From Treponema sp. (lineage in GTDB: Bacteria; Spirochaetota; Spirochaetia; Treponematales; Treponemataceae), in NCBI GenBank assembly GCA_016287815.1, contig JAEEWW010000010.1, forward strand, positions 1 through 44,899: a stretch of DNA of 44,899 bases, read 5' to 3'. Shown here in pieces: positions 32,275 through 41,189 of this stretch (position 1 is the stretch's first letter; each line of letters begins with the position of its first letter). The position numbers and the translations under genes are program-made. The notes beneath the pieces are model-generated. The model searched no databases. It was not told the origin of the DNA and was given only the letters and a program-made list of their open reading frames with translations.

Positions 32275-33189
32275 TTAATTGTTTTCGTCTTCGTCCTCAT
32301 CATCTTCTTCGTCATCAAATTCTGCTTCATCATCTTCATCATCGATAATTTCATCATCGTTTTCAGATTCTTCAGAAATCAAATCATCTTCTTCGTCTTC
32401 TTCTTCATCAAAATCATCATCAAGGTCAGCAAGACTTCCTGCTTCACTCATTGTAAAGTAGTTGTTGTCTTCTTCGTTTTCTGCTTCCTGATAATAAAGA
32501 ATACGGCTGCAGTACGGACAGAAAAGAATCTTTTCTCCGTCATGAACTTCGTTAGCAAACTGTGCAGGAAGAATCATGTGACATCCTTCACAAACACCGT
32601 TTTTAACAGCTACAATACCCTTGTTGTTGCGCTGAATTATACGCTGGAATTTATAGACAATTTCCTGATCAATTCCAGTAGTAATCTGTTCTTCTTGAGA
32701 TTTTAACTGAGTAAGTTCATTCTTGAAAGAAGTAAGTTCATTATCAAGAGCTGCCTTATTTTTATTCAAATCATCTTCAGAAGACTTAATCATTTCTTCA
32801 TCAGACTTCAAGTTTTCCTGCAAAACAGAAAGTTCTTTTTCCTGAACAGAAAGTTCCTTACGGATTTCCTGTTCTTTTGCTGTTGCTTCTGTAATCTGCT
32901 TGTCAAGAGCTTCATATTCGCGGTGTGTTGTAATATTATCCATACCGGCTTCACCAGCTTCACGCTGTTTTTCAGCTGCTTCAAGGTCTGCTTTTAATCC
33001 AAGAACCCTTGTGCGTACTTCTTCGTATTTTGCATTTTTTTCAATGTATTCTTTCTTTAAACGTGTAAGAAGTTCATCCTGAGAACCAAGCTGTTTTGGT
33101 GCATCAACAATTTTGGCTTCAAGTTCATATCTTTTTACCAAAATATCCTGAAGGGATTTTAACTTATCAAAAACTTCTGTCATTACCAT
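32275..33189 (-). CDS. Coiled-coil C4 zinc-ribbon protein with acidic tail
   Basis: Residues 1-180 are an almost continuous charged coiled coil (for example ITEATAKEQEIRKELSVQEKELSVLQENLKSDEE). A four-cysteine zinc ribbon follows (C200/C203 in CEGCHMILP and C224/C227 in CPYCSRIL), the pattern of the CT398/DUF164-type zf-RING_7 family found near replication or transcription genes in many bacteria. The last 50 residues are about three quarters Asp and Glu, which I would not expect in the basic family. That tail makes the DNA here strongly strand-biased (32278-32430). The gene sits between rpoD and rnpB and ends in a strong terminator. Cellular role is unknown. ATGs at 33189 and 33183 are both possible starts. 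Confidence 0.8.
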   Translation of the reverse strand: MVMTEVFDKLKSLQDILVKRYELEAKIVDAPKQLGSQDELLTRLKKEYIEKNAKYEEVRTRVLGLKADLEAAEKQREAGEAGMDNITTHREYEALDKQITEATAKEQEIRKELSVQEKELSVLQENLKSDEEMIKSSEDDLNKNKAALDNELTSFKNELTQLKSQEEQITTGIDQEIVYKFQRIIQRNNKGIVAVKNGVCEGCHMILPAQFANEVHDGEKILFCPYCSRILYYQEAENEEDNNYFTMSEAGSLADLDDDFDEEEDEEDDLISEESENDDEIIDDEDDEAEFDDEEDDEDEDENN

Positions 33190-33356
33190 GGACTAAAAAC
33201 CTCTTAGTCAAATCTAAAATATAAAATTCAAAAACCGCAATGTAATGAGGTTTTTGTAAGTCACCTGCCAAAGAAACAAACTTTGACAAGTGGCTCGAAT
33301 ATACAAAATTTAAGCACTTCTGTCTAGAAGTTCGTTCCGGACAGAAGTTTTTCAGG
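33190..33356 (-). other. Structured intergenic leader between rpoD and the zinc-ribbon gene
   Basis: The 167 bases hold three paired elements in the minus-strand RNA. Element 1 is ACTTCTGTC (33348-33340) with GACAGAAGT (33324-33316). Element 2 is a 12-base-pair stem (33292-33281 with 33273-33262, loop 7) whose two imperfect pairs are G-U wobbles only on the minus-strand RNA. In element 3, AAAAACCTC (33255-33247) can pair with GAGGTTTTT (33203-33195), which is the likely ribosome binding site of the zinc-ribbon gene. Element 1 has no T-run after it on this strand, so it is not a classical rpoD terminator. Confidence 0.5.
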
Positions 33357-35147
33357 CTACATTTCTATGTAGTCGCGTAATCCGCTGGCGCGGCGCGGAT
33401 GGCGAAGTCTTCTTAAAGCCTTTGCTTCAATCTGACGGATACGTTCACGTGTTACATTGAAATAAAGACCAACTTCTTCCAATGTAAGCGAATAACCGTC
33501 ATCAAGACCAAAACGCATTTTAAGAACTTCCTGTTCCCTTGCCGGAAGCGTTCCAAGCACCTGTTTAAGCTGTTCCTGAAGTAATGTATATGCAGTCTGT
33601 ACAGCAGGATTTTCAACTTCTTTATCTTCGATAAAGTCGCCGAGCAATGAATCTTCTTCTTCACCGATTGGTGTTTCAAGAGAAATAGGCTCTCTTGCAA
33701 CATTTTTAACCTGCTTTACACGGGCAACTGGCCAGCCAAGCTGCTGTGCAATTTCTTCGTCTGTAGGCTCCCTGCCAAGCTTCTGCATAAGCTGACGGCT
33801 TTCGCGCACAACCTTGTTAATCTGTTCAATCATATGTACCGGTACACGGATTGTACGGGCCTGGTCAGAAATACTTCTGGTAATTGCCTGACGAATCCAC
33901 CATGTTGCATATGTAGAAAATTTAAATCCCTTGCTGTATTCAAATTTTTCAACAGCCTTAATAAGACCGATGTTACCTTCCTGTACCAGATCAAAGAACT
34001 GCAAGCCGCGGTTTGTATATTTTTTTGCAATAGAAACAACAAGACGTAAGTTTGCGTTGATAAGACGGTTTTTTGCTTTTTCCATCATTACACGGCCACG
34101 TTCGATTTCTTTTGACATTGCAAGAATTTCTGAAACATTATTTTCAAATTCATATTCCAGACGGCGTAGTTTTCTGTCAATTTTCTGAATCTGTGTATAA
34201 ATATCACGGATTTCATCGGCACTCATGCCAAGTTCGTTTTCTATTTTTGCAGCTTCAAATTTTATGGAAATTCTTCTTCCCAAACTGCGCAATTCAGACG
34301 GACTTGAAATACGCAGTTCACGCATCTTACGTTCCTGCTTGTGTCTGAAATCAGAGATTTTTGCAGTTGCATCAATAAACTTACCGCTGATAAATTCAAT
34401 TTCTTCAGACTGAATGTCAATTTTCTGTAATTCAGGCTGAATTTTATCATGCAGAGCCTTTAGTTCAGGGTTTTCAAAAATCTTGCTTGACTGTTCACTT
34501 TCAAAAAGCTGCTTTTTTAAAGCCATGTATTGTTTCATTTCCGGCAATAAAGGCTTTAAATATTCACTGTAAAAACTCTTTAAACGGCGTTTTTCTGCCA
34601 TGAGTTCATTAATTTCTTTTCTCTGACGACCAGGTTCATGCGGATCAATTCTTGTAAAGGCTTTCTGTGCAACGGCAAAAAATTCTGGAATAAGGGCACC
34701 GGAATTCTTTATAACATCCTTTATTATGTTTTCTCCGGCTTCCATCTGTTTAGAAAGCATTACTTCCTGCTCTGCCGTCAAAAGATTTTCTTTACCGATT
34801 TCGCGCAAATAAAGACGGATTGGATCATCTACACTGGAATCTTTATCACTGTTAACAAGACGGTGTTTGTCAGATGATTCAGAAACTTTTTCGATTTCTT
34901 CAGCATCTTCAGAGTCAACTGTTTCTTCATCATCAAGATCATCATCAGTCATGTCATCATCATCTTCTCCCATGATGACTTTAACAGAGTTCTCTTCAAG
35001 CAGTTTCATTGCTGTTTCCATTTTCTGAGAAGCAACATAATCCTGCCCCAGGATATCTACAAGTTCATCCCAGGAAACCAGTTTTTTGTCTTTAATATAA
35101 CTGAGTAATTTTACAATTTCTGGCTCTAATTCAAGTTCTTGATCCAT
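33357..35147 (-). CDS. rpoD: RNA polymerase primary sigma factor RpoD (sigma-70)
   Basis: The 596-residue protein is the housekeeping sigma factor. Region 1.1-like N-terminus (about 1-50) is followed by an acidic stretch, region 1.2 ([22 protein letters not shown]), and the large non-conserved region. The core follows: [54 protein letters not shown] in region 2, HMIEQINKV in region 3, and the region 4 helix-turn-helix [31 protein letters not shown]. It follows dnaG after 13 bases, the old macromolecular-synthesis arrangement of sigma and primase. Confidence 0.98.
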   Translation of the reverse strand: MDQELELEPEIVKLLSYIKDKKLVSWDELVDILGQDYVASQKMETAMKLLEENSVKVIMGEDDDDMTDDDLDDEETVDSEDAEEIEKVSESSDKHRLVNSDKDSSVDDPIRLYLREIGKENLLTAEQEVMLSKQMEAGENIIKDVIKNSGALIPEFFAVAQKAFTRIDPHEPGRQRKEINELMAEKRRLKSFYSEYLKPLLPEMKQYMALKKQLFESEQSSKIFENPELKALHDKIQPELQKIDIQSEEIEFISGKFIDATAKISDFRHKQERKMRELRISSPSELRSLGRRISIKFEAAKIENELGMSADEIRDIYTQIQKIDRKLRRLEYEFENNVSEILAMSKEIERGRVMMEKAKNRLINANLRLVVSIAKKYTNRGLQFFDLVQEGNIGLIKAVEKFEYSKGFKFSTYATWWIRQAITRSISDQARTIRVPVHMIEQINKVVRESRQLMQKLGREPTDEEIAQQLGWPVARVKQVKNVAREPISLETPIGEEEDSLLGDFIEDKEVENPAVQTAYTLLQEQLKQVLGTLPAREQEVLKMRFGLDDGYSLTLEEVGLYFNVTRERIRQIEAKALRRLRHPRRASGLRDYIEM

Positions 35148-35160
35148 CTAAGTTCCTTGT

Positions 35161-36954
35161 TTACATGGTTGAATTTAATTTTCTATCAATATTCATCTTT
35201 TCTGCAAGAAGTTCCTGCATGAGCTGCTGTTCCTGAACGGTAGCCGGCTTAAGCTGCCTTATTCGATTCATCAGCTTTTCACGTTGTTTTTCAAGCTTCT
35301 TTCGTTTTATAAGACGTATTCCATCCTGTACAATTTGATTTTCATTTTTGGAAAACTCTTTAGCTTCAATTACCTTTGTAATAAGCTGCTGCAATTCCTT
35401 GTCGTTACAGTGATTCAATACGCTTACAAATGTTAAATCATCAGCGCGGAAACATTCCTCCAGTGCAATGAATATACTTTTGGCTGCAGAATCATCAAAA
35501 TCGTTAACAGAAATTTCATTTCTGACTTTTGCGAACTGACTGAGGTCAGCAATAACTGCAAGTAAAACGCGTAATTCGGAATTAAGTTTGACTTCCCGGA
35601 CCGGCTGTTTTACTGTAGACTGCGAACTGCCAACGCGTTCACGAGCTTGCTCACGATTATTGAAATCTCTCCTGACCGCCTCCGGATTTAAATTGAATGC
35701 TTGAACCAATTGTTCAAGACAGGATTCTTTTTGTATGTCCGACTGTAAAGAATCTATGTATGGAAAAAACTCAAGGGCTGCCTTAGTTTTTCCGTCTGCT
35801 GTTTCAACAGGATAGTCTTTTGCCAGTTTAGACAATAAAAAAGCACTATCTAATCTAGCATCATCTACATTTTTTTTCAAGACTTCTGCGCCGAATTTTA
35901 GCATTATTTCGGCAGGATCTTTTCCGCCTGATAAAACTATTACCTTAACCTGCAAACCTGCCTTACGGCACAGCAAGATTGCTTTTACAGTTGCTTTCTG
36001 CCCTGCGGAATCTGAATCAAAAGAAAGTAAAACCGTATCTGCAAAACCCCGGATCATGTTAACATGTTCTTCAGTCATTGCAGTTCCCAAAGTTGCTACT
36101 GCAAAATCAAGCCCGCATTGGTGATAGGCAATAACATCCATATTGCCTTCACAGAAAATTATTTTTTTATTTTCCCGTATGGATTTTTTTGCAAAATTAA
36201 AACCGAACAGAGTTTCCCGTTTTTTAAACTGAAGCATATCGCCGGAATTTAAATACTTCCTCTGGTCTTCGCTGGCGGGCGGCAAAACCCTTCCGCCAAA
36301 GGCTACAACCTGATCTTTTCTGTTAAAAATCGGGAACATAAGTCTGTCTGAAAAAAACGAATAATCAGGATATTTCTGACTGAAAAGTCCGGATTTATTT
36401 AAAAACTCATTACTGAAATTCTTTTTTAATAAAAATGCTTTAAGCCACTTTCTGTCAGCAGGCGCATAGCCAAGCTTGAATTTTTTTATTGTTTCTAAAG
36501 TAAGCCCGCGTTTTGTAACGTATTCTAAAGCCCGTTTTCCCTGTTCTGTTTCCAGCAGAAAATAATGAAACAATGATGCTGTTCTTTCGTACAAATCAAG
36601 AATCTGATCAAGTTCTTCATTTTTCTTAAAATCTTCTGAGTGAACGGCACCGTCTTTATATTTAACTTCAATACCTGCTTTTTTTGCCAGCTGAAGCACT
36701 GCTTCCGGATAGGAAATTTTTTCCATCTCCATCACAAAAGTTATAACGTCTCCGCTTGCATGACAGCCGAAACAGTAATAAAAACATTTGTCCGGCTCTA
36801 CATGAAAAGAAGGAGATTTTTCATTATGAAAAGGACAGCAGCCCCACCAGTCCGAACCTCGCCGTTCAAGTCTTGTGTATTCGTTAACAACAGAAACAAT
36901 ATCTGTCTTGTTTTTTACTGCGTCTATGGTTTCTTTTGAAATATAGCCCGGCAT
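35161..36954 (-). CDS. dnaG: DNA primase
   Basis: DnaG makes RNA primers for replication. The 597-residue protein has the CHC2 zinc finger (C40, H43, C61, C64), the Toprim catalytic core (IIFCEGNMDVIAYHQCGLDFAVATLGTAMTEEH and LSFDSDSAGQKA with the acidic metal ligands), and a helical C-terminal region for helicase binding. Its ATG shares one base with the mltG stop (TAATG), so translation is coupled. rpoD follows after 13 bases. Confidence 0.98.
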   Translation of the reverse strand: MPGYISKETIDAVKNKTDIVSVVNEYTRLERRGSDWWGCCPFHNEKSPSFHVEPDKCFYYCFGCHASGDVITFVMEMEKISYPEAVLQLAKKAGIEVKYKDGAVHSEDFKKNEELDQILDLYERTASLFHYFLLETEQGKRALEYVTKRGLTLETIKKFKLGYAPADRKWLKAFLLKKNFSNEFLNKSGLFSQKYPDYSFFSDRLMFPIFNRKDQVVAFGGRVLPPASEDQRKYLNSGDMLQFKKRETLFGFNFAKKSIRENKKIIFCEGNMDVIAYHQCGLDFAVATLGTAMTEEHVNMIRGFADTVLLSFDSDSAGQKATVKAILLCRKAGLQVKVIVLSGGKDPAEIMLKFGAEVLKKNVDDARLDSAFLLSKLAKDYPVETADGKTKAALEFFPYIDSLQSDIQKESCLEQLVQAFNLNPEAVRRDFNNREQARERVGSSQSTVKQPVREVKLNSELRVLLAVIADLSQFAKVRNEISVNDFDDSAAKSIFIALEECFRADDLTFVSVLNHCNDKELQQLITKVIEAKEFSKNENQIVQDGIRLIKRKKLEKQREKLMNRIRQLKPATVQEQQLMQELLAEKMNIDRKLNSTM

Positions 36955-38027
36955 TACTTTCTTGATATTTTTTTTGTATAAAGAAGCTGACCTTCAGAAA
37001 TATGTGTTTCAAAATCAGCACTAAAAGAATGAGTTCCCTTTTCAGGATCTGTCAATCTGAAATAATAATAATTAGTTTTTGGAGTATCTGCTACAGCTTT
37101 TAAAGCCGTCAGCCCCGGATTTGAAATAGGTCCAGGCGGAAGGCCTGCCCATTTATAGGTATTGTAAGGACTGTCAATTTTTGTGTCAGCCGTTGTAATT
37201 ACAGTAGGATGCGGTTTTCCTTCAATTTCTGTAATTATGTATTCGATAGTTGCACATGAGTACAAACCGATATTGCGTTTCAGTCTGTTTTTAAATACGC
37301 TTGCTATAAGCGGAGCTTCAGAAGCAACCTGATATTCTTTTTCAATTATTGAAGCAAGAATTACATCATTGTTTAACTCTTCTGCACTAAGATTATAAAA
37401 ACTATCTATCTGCTGAATTTTCTTAAAGAAATTATCAGCCATAATTGAAACTACCTGCTCACCCGGCAGGCCCGGTGTTAAATAGTATGTATCAGGATAA
37501 AGATAACCTTCAAAACTTAAGGCTGGAATTTTATATTTCTGAAGAAGTTCAGTATTTTTTACCGCAGAAAGGAAATCATCTTTTGAACATACACCGTCTT
37601 CTTCAAGTTTTGAAGCAATTTTGTTACATGTATATCCTTCAGGAATTAAAACAGTTATATATTCCTGATGACCGGAAGAAAGCTGATGAAAAATATCGCT
37701 TAATCCTGATTCGCTTGAAATATTATAAACACCGCTTTTTAAAACAAATTTTTCCTGCTGTAAACCGGTCATTTCAGACTTATCTAAAAACGGATAGCGT
37801 GCCGCAAGATAAAAAACATATTCATTTTTTATAAGTTTTTTATCTTTTAACAATTTTGCAGCCTGTCTTACAGTCATGCCGGCAGGAATTTCAATGCGTT
37901 CGGTATGTCCTGTTCCATAAGAATTTAAAGGGCCACAGGCCTCTACCCAATAAAAATAAATTCCTGCTACAAAGCAAACACAAACTGCAGCAAAAATTTT
38001 AAAAAAAATGCTTATTTTCTTATTCAT
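36954..38027 (-). CDS. mltG: Endolytic murein transglycosylase MltG (YceG-like)
   Basis: MltG cuts nascent glycan strands in the inner membrane and limits their length. The 357-residue protein has one N-terminal membrane helix (about 7-27), a LysM-like region (IEIPAGMTVRQAAKLLKDKKLI), and the catalytic YceG domain. That domain has FEGYLYPDTYYLTPG, ASIIEKE with the catalytic glutamate, and the closing SPYNTYKWAGLPPGPISNPGLTALKA. It is coupled to dnaG by a one-base overlap and preceded by a metallo-beta-lactamase-fold gene 48 bases upstream. Confidence 0.95.
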   Translation of the reverse strand: MNKKISIFFKIFAAVCVCFVAGIYFYWVEACGPLNSYGTGHTERIEIPAGMTVRQAAKLLKDKKLIKNEYVFYLAARYPFLDKSEMTGLQQEKFVLKSGVYNISSESGLSDIFHQLSSGHQEYITVLIPEGYTCNKIASKLEEDGVCSKDDFLSAVKNTELLQKYKIPALSFEGYLYPDTYYLTPGLPGEQVVSIMADNFFKKIQQIDSFYNLSAEELNNDVILASIIEKEYQVASEAPLIASVFKNRLKRNIGLYSCATIEYIITEIEGKPHPTVITTADTKIDSPYNTYKWAGLPPGPISNPGLTALKAVADTPKTNYYYFRLTDPEKGTHSFSADFETHISEGQLLYTKKISRK

Positions 38028-38075
38028 ATAAATACAACTATGTTTTAATACTAATAGAATCCTGTTACAAGTATG

Positions 38076-39014
38076 TTACAGTTCTATTACCGAGCCTTCT
38101 GTTGCTAAATAAACCTTAAACTGATTATTCACAACAAAGCGTGCATATTTTCTGGCTGCTTTAAGAATTGAATTAAGTTTGAAATCATCATAAACAGGTT
38201 CATGATGAAACATGTATAAACTCTTTATCTGCCATTTTAAAGCAAAGTCTATTGCAGAACAGAAAGCAGAATGACCCCAGTTTTCTTTTTTGGCGGCTTC
38301 TTCAACAGTATACTGACAGTCAAAAACTACAGCATCCGCATTCTGGAAAACAAGACTTCTTTCGTCCGTATGCTCAAAAGCCTCTTTATTTAGCTCAACG
38401 TCGGTTGCATAAACAAATTTCTTACCGTCTTCAGTAAATGAAAAACAGTATGAATTTCCGGGATGCCGCATTTTACAGCAGCAAACCTTTACGCCTTCAA
38501 CATCAAACGGAATTCCGCGTATTATGCGGTGAAAATAAATTTTATCTGTAAGAGATTTCCAGTTTACAGGATAATACGGTTTTTCCATCTGCTGAACCAA
38601 AACCTGTTTTGCATTTGGAAAAGGCGAATATATATCAAATGAAAATTTTGGATTATAAACCGGGTCAAAAAACGGAAGTCCCTGAATATGATCCCAATGA
38701 AAATGAGAAAAAAACAGACTGTAATGATTATCTTCCGGGAAAGAAGAATTTTTACCAAGGACACGAATTCCACTGCCCGCATCAAGGATAAACTGTTTTC
38801 CAGAATTTGTAGTAATCTGAACACAAGGTGTATTTCCACCGACCGTACCATAAAGCCAGTCAGGAAGATTTGCGATAAAACGCTGACGTGCATCTTCAGA
38901 AGCTATATCTGCCGGAGTAATTCTTTGAACAACTGCTGCAATTTTTTTTTGAATTTGTTCAGAAGTCAAGCAAGCTGGAATAGAACCTCTGACCCCCCAG
39001 AATTGAATTAACAA
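38076..39014 (-). CDS. Metallo-beta-lactamase-fold hydrolase
   Basis: The 312-residue protein begins LIQFWGVRGSIP and has GGNTPCVQI, LDAGSGIRVLG and the metal motif HFHWDH at 104-109, with later ligands HPGNSY, YATDVE and a late HH in MFHHEP. This is the MBL-fold branch that includes cyclic-phosphodiesterase-like enzymes such as PhnP relatives; the substrate is not known. The start is a TTG at 39014, set by AAGGGG about 6 bases upstream and by the family's usual N-terminus. It is first in the unit that continues through mltG, dnaG and rpoD. Confidence 0.82.
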   Translation of the reverse strand: MLIQFWGVRGSIPACLTSEQIQKKIAAVVQRITPADIASEDARQRFIANLPDWLYGTVGGNTPCVQITTNSGKQFILDAGSGIRVLGKNSSFPEDNHYSLFFSHFHWDHIQGLPFFDPVYNPKFSFDIYSPFPNAKQVLVQQMEKPYYPVNWKSLTDKIYFHRIIRGIPFDVEGVKVCCCKMRHPGNSYCFSFTEDGKKFVYATDVELNKEAFEHTDERSLVFQNADAVVFDCQYTVEEAAKKENWGHSAFCSAIDFALKWQIKSLYMFHHEPVYDDFKLNSILKAARKYARFVVNNQFKVYLATEGSVIEL

Positions 39015-39116
39015 CTTTTTCCCCTTAATTTTTTACTTTAATGTGTTCCCTCGAAACTGCCTGATAAAAAAAGCCATTTAAAATAAAACAACAACAGACA
39101 GTAAGACGTTACACTA

Positions 39117-39152
39117 CTTATATATTATATAAGATTAAAACAATAAATACAA
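39117..39152 (-). promoter_or_regulatory. Promoter with embedded palindrome for the MBL-mltG-dnaG-rpoD unit
   Basis: On the minus strand TTGTAT (39152-39147) and TATAAT (39129-39124) are 17 bases apart. The -10 box lies inside the perfect 8-1-8 palindrome CTTATATATTATATAAG (39117-39133). The expected leader is about 100 bases long. The palindrome may be an operator or simply AT-rich symmetry. Confidence 0.5.
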
Positions 39153-39212
39153 ATTTGTCAAATTGAAATTTAGTAAAGATTTGTGATTTTTACTTTTATT
39201 GGACGTACGGGC

Positions 39213-39243
39213 AAAAAAAAAGTGTTAAGAAAACTCTTAACAC
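39213..39243 (-). terminator. Intrinsic terminator of the tRNA-Thr/tRNA-Tyr unit
   Basis: On the minus strand GTGTTAAGA pairs with TCTTAACAC over 9 bases with a 4-base loop, followed by nine T (the A run at 39213-39221). It starts 8 bases after tRNA-Tyr ends. Confidence 0.9.
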
Positions 39244-39250
39244 CGTTTAC

Positions 39251-39332
39251 TGGGGAGTGAAGGATTCGAACCTACGAAGGCGGAGCCAGCAGATTTACAG
39301 TCTGTCCCCTTTGACCACTCGGGAAACTCCCC
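39251..39332 (-). tRNA. tRNA-Tyr (anticodon GTA)
   Basis: On the minus strand the acceptor stem GGGGAGT pairs with ACTCCCC. The anticodon loop CTGTAAA inside CAGA/TCTG gives GTA. A long variable arm (class II) follows and the T-arm has GTTCGAATC. The discriminator is A and no CCA is encoded. It is second in a two-tRNA unit, 9 bases after tRNA-Thr. Confidence 0.96.
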
Positions 39333-39341
39333 AATCCGAAA

Positions 39342-39416
39342 AGCCAACTCAGGGATTCGAACCCTGGACCCCGAGATTACAAATCACGTGCTCTAGACCA
39401 GCTGAGCTAAATTGGC
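39342..39416 (-). tRNA. tRNA-Thr (anticodon TGT)
   Basis: On the minus strand GCCAATT pairs with AGTTGGC as the acceptor stem (one G-T pair). The D-arm is AGCTCAGCTGGTCTAGAGC. The anticodon arm reads TGATT-TGT-AATC, giving TGT, and the T-arm has GGTTCGAATCC. No CCA is encoded and the discriminator appears to be T. It leads the tRNA unit. Confidence 0.95.
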
Positions 39417-39432
39417 GTTGCGAACGAATAGG

Positions 39433-39461
39433 AATATATATAATATTCAAAATCATGTCAA
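39433..39461 (-). promoter_or_regulatory. Promoter of the tRNA-Thr/tRNA-Tyr unit
   Basis: On the minus strand a perfect TTGACA (39461-39456) and TATATT (39438-39433) are 17 bases apart, with the first tRNA 16 bases after the -10 box. Confidence 0.88.
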
Positions 39462-39491
39462 CACGTAAACAAAGATTTTTTATAATTTTTT

Positions 39492-39887
39492 TTATTTTTT
39501 ACAAACCGTTGCAGAAGCAAAATCAGGACGAAGATTTGCCGCCCTTCCTAGATATACGTGATGAACTTCAGAATCTTCTTTCATGTATGCAGTAACCAGA
39601 ACCCGAATCATTAATGGCATGCTGTTTTTTAATTCCGGTTCTTTTGCTGCAAAAAGTGCACATTTTGAAACGTCAATACAACAGTTTGAGCGGCGCAAAG
39701 CCGTACATGCATTAAGAGCGTCAATATCTTCCGTCATTGTAAAAAAAATTGAAACGATATCTTCGCTTGTTATATTGTTCTTCTTGAAAATGCTGTCACA
39801 CATTTCCCCTACGCTATCAATTATTGATTTTTCATTATTTTCTACGCTGGTTGCACCGCGTATTCCGTAAATGCGTTTTGAGTCCAT
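39492..39887 (-). CDS. aroH: Chorismate mutase, AroH class
   Basis: The enzyme turns chorismate into prephenate for phenylalanine and tyrosine synthesis. The 131-residue protein matches the small trimeric AroH type: GIRGATSVENNEKSI with R10 (Bacillus R7), LMIRVLVTAY (R90 equivalent), and HVYLGRAANLRPDF with the Tyr and Arg that hold the substrate. A Glu in FAAKEPEL stands where the catalytic E78 would be. It lies 25 bases after the SPFH-like gene and probably shares its transcript. I see no terminator between it and the tRNA promoter. Confidence 0.93.
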   Translation of the reverse strand: MDSKRIYGIRGATSVENNEKSIIDSVGEMCDSIFKKNNITSEDIVSIFFTMTEDIDALNACTALRRSNCCIDVSKCALFAAKEPELKNSMPLMIRVLVTAYMKEDSEVHHVYLGRAANLRPDFASATVCKK

Positions 39888-39912
39888 TTTTCACCTGTCT
39901 GTTGTAATTTTT

Positions 39913-40746
39913 TTATTGTAGTGTCTGCAAAGACTGTAATGTTTCAATCGATGTTCCGCTTTTTATAACATCCACAAGCTCTGGATAGCGCCTTAACAGT
40001 TCGCCCATTTTTTCAAGCTTCTGAATGTTTCTGCTGTCTTCAGAAACTGCACGAGCTTCTTTTGCAGCTTCTCCTGCAAGAGCTTTTTCAACGGCTTCTC
40101 TATATTTCATGAAAGACTGTCTTGCAATTCCATAAAGTTCAAAATCAGGAATTTTTGACGAAAGAATTTTAAAATTAACTATTTCAATACCTGCCTGTTC
40201 TGCAGGTTCTTTTAATACGCTCTCATAATCAAAATTCCAGGCTTCAAGCGCTGTTAATTTTCCTTCTTTTTCCGATTTGTCCAGAATGTATTCTGTTACC
40301 ATTGTTGCCATAAGTTCGGCATAGGAATCAAGCTGTAAGTTAAGTTCTTCATCCGTAGAAACATTTGTTTTCTTAACAGCCTGAACAATTCCTGTCGGCT
40401 TGAATCTTAAAGACATTTCATATTCAAATTTATACGAAAAATCAGGCGCACTTTTTATCTGTAAACTGTAAATGTTTGCGGATGGTAAAAAACCTTCACT
40501 AACTTTTGTAAAAGATTTTGGTGACAAAGAAAATACCCTTATCTTTGCATTTCCGGGAATAAGGGGTTCCCATCGCCAGGCAAAAACTCCGGGTTCAATA
40601 GGCTTTTTATAAACCCCGCTGGTTTTTGAAATCATAACTCCGCAGGTATCCATATCAATACGGTACTGAATCCAGCCGAAATAAAAAATGGCACCGGCTG
40701 CTGCAAGAAAAATCAAAAATGTTAATATTCTACGAAAAGTTTTCAT
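39913..40746 (-). CDS. SPFH/Band 7-like membrane protein
   Basis: The 277-residue protein has one N-terminal membrane helix (about 5-27) followed by a beta-rich part with GVYKKPIEPGVFAWRWEPLIPGNAKIRVFSL and YSYKFEYEMSL-like strands. A helical stretch MKYREAVEKALAGEAAKEARAVSEDSRNIQKLEKM is typical of the coiled coil after a Band 7 domain. HflC, stomatin and prohibitin relatives form membrane-scaffold rings. The match is by overall layout rather than a sharp motif. It precedes aroH by 25 bases and diverges from the small membrane protein at 40818. Confidence 0.68.
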   Translation of the reverse strand: MKTFRRILTFLIFLAAAGAIFYFGWIQYRIDMDTCGVMISKTSGVYKKPIEPGVFAWRWEPLIPGNAKIRVFSLSPKSFTKVSEGFLPSANIYSLQIKSAPDFSYKFEYEMSLRFKPTGIVQAVKKTNVSTDEELNLQLDSYAELMATMVTEYILDKSEKEGKLTALEAWNFDYESVLKEPAEQAGIEIVNFKILSSKIPDFELYGIARQSFMKYREAVEKALAGEAAKEARAVSEDSRNIQKLEKMGELLRRYPELVDVIKSGTSIETLQSLQTLQ

Positions 40747-40780
40747 TTATTCCTCAGTTTTATAATATTCTGTTTTGTAG

Positions 40781-40786
40781 TATAAT
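40781..40786 (+). promoter_or_regulatory. Possible -10 box for the small membrane protein
   Basis: TATAAT sits 32 bases before the ATG at 40818, with no good -35 box. AAAAGG at 40791-40796 is a possible ribosome binding site, but it fits the ATG at 40801 of a six-codon reading frame better than the ATG at 40818. Confidence 0.35.
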
Positions 40787-40817
40787 ATCTAAAAGGTTGA
40801 ATGTCGAGTTTTCTACA

Positions 40818-41189
40818 ATGATATCTAAAACGTCAAATGAACAAACAAAAAATGAGCTGCCTCCGATTCTGTTCAGACTTACAAGAAGATGTGTTATTTT
40901 CTTCTTTCTCTTTTTAATCTGTACGCTGCTTTTCTACTTTTCAGGAAATTATCAGAGTTTCCTTGATGAAAACCAAAGGAAACTTCTTTATTTAAGCACA
41001 ATAGTTGCTCTTGTTCTTGCTTTTTTTTCTTTATGTTTTTTTTGTGAATGTGTTTATTATCTTTTAAGACGAAAAGATAATAAAATCCTTTATACAGTCT
41101 GTTTAATAATTTCAGTCATTATTTTTGCGCTTTCAATGCTTCTTGCTTTTTTTACAGATTTTATTGAACTGCTTTCACAGGGACTTTAA
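40818..41189 (+). CDS. Small three-helix membrane protein, unknown
   Basis: From the ATG at 40818 the protein has 123 residues: a short polar N-terminus, then three strongly hydrophobic segments (about 24-45, 58-83 and 90-118) and little else. I do not recognise a family. The frame is open further upstream, but those residues overlap the divergent gene's promoter region and are not hydrophobic or conserved-looking. A six-codon frame (40801-40821) ends over this ATG as ATGA and has the better ribosome binding site, which suggests translational coupling. The gene's end overlaps the end of the thiamine pyrophosphokinase gene on the other strand by 15 bases. Confidence 0.6.
   Translation: MISKTSNEQTKNELPPILFRLTRRCVIFFFLFLICTLLFYFSGNYQSFLDENQRKLLYLSTIVALVLAFFSLCFFCECVYYLLRRKDNKILYTVCLIISVIIFALSMLLAFFTDFIELLSQGL

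Noticed and set aside
32015..32278. Plus-strand open frame of 87 codons
   Set aside because: It lies across the RNase P RNA and the terminator beside it, has no ribosome binding site, and does not look like a protein family.
32279..32461. Plus-strand poly-serine open frame
   Set aside because: It is the mirror image of the Asp/Glu codons in the acidic tail on the other strand.
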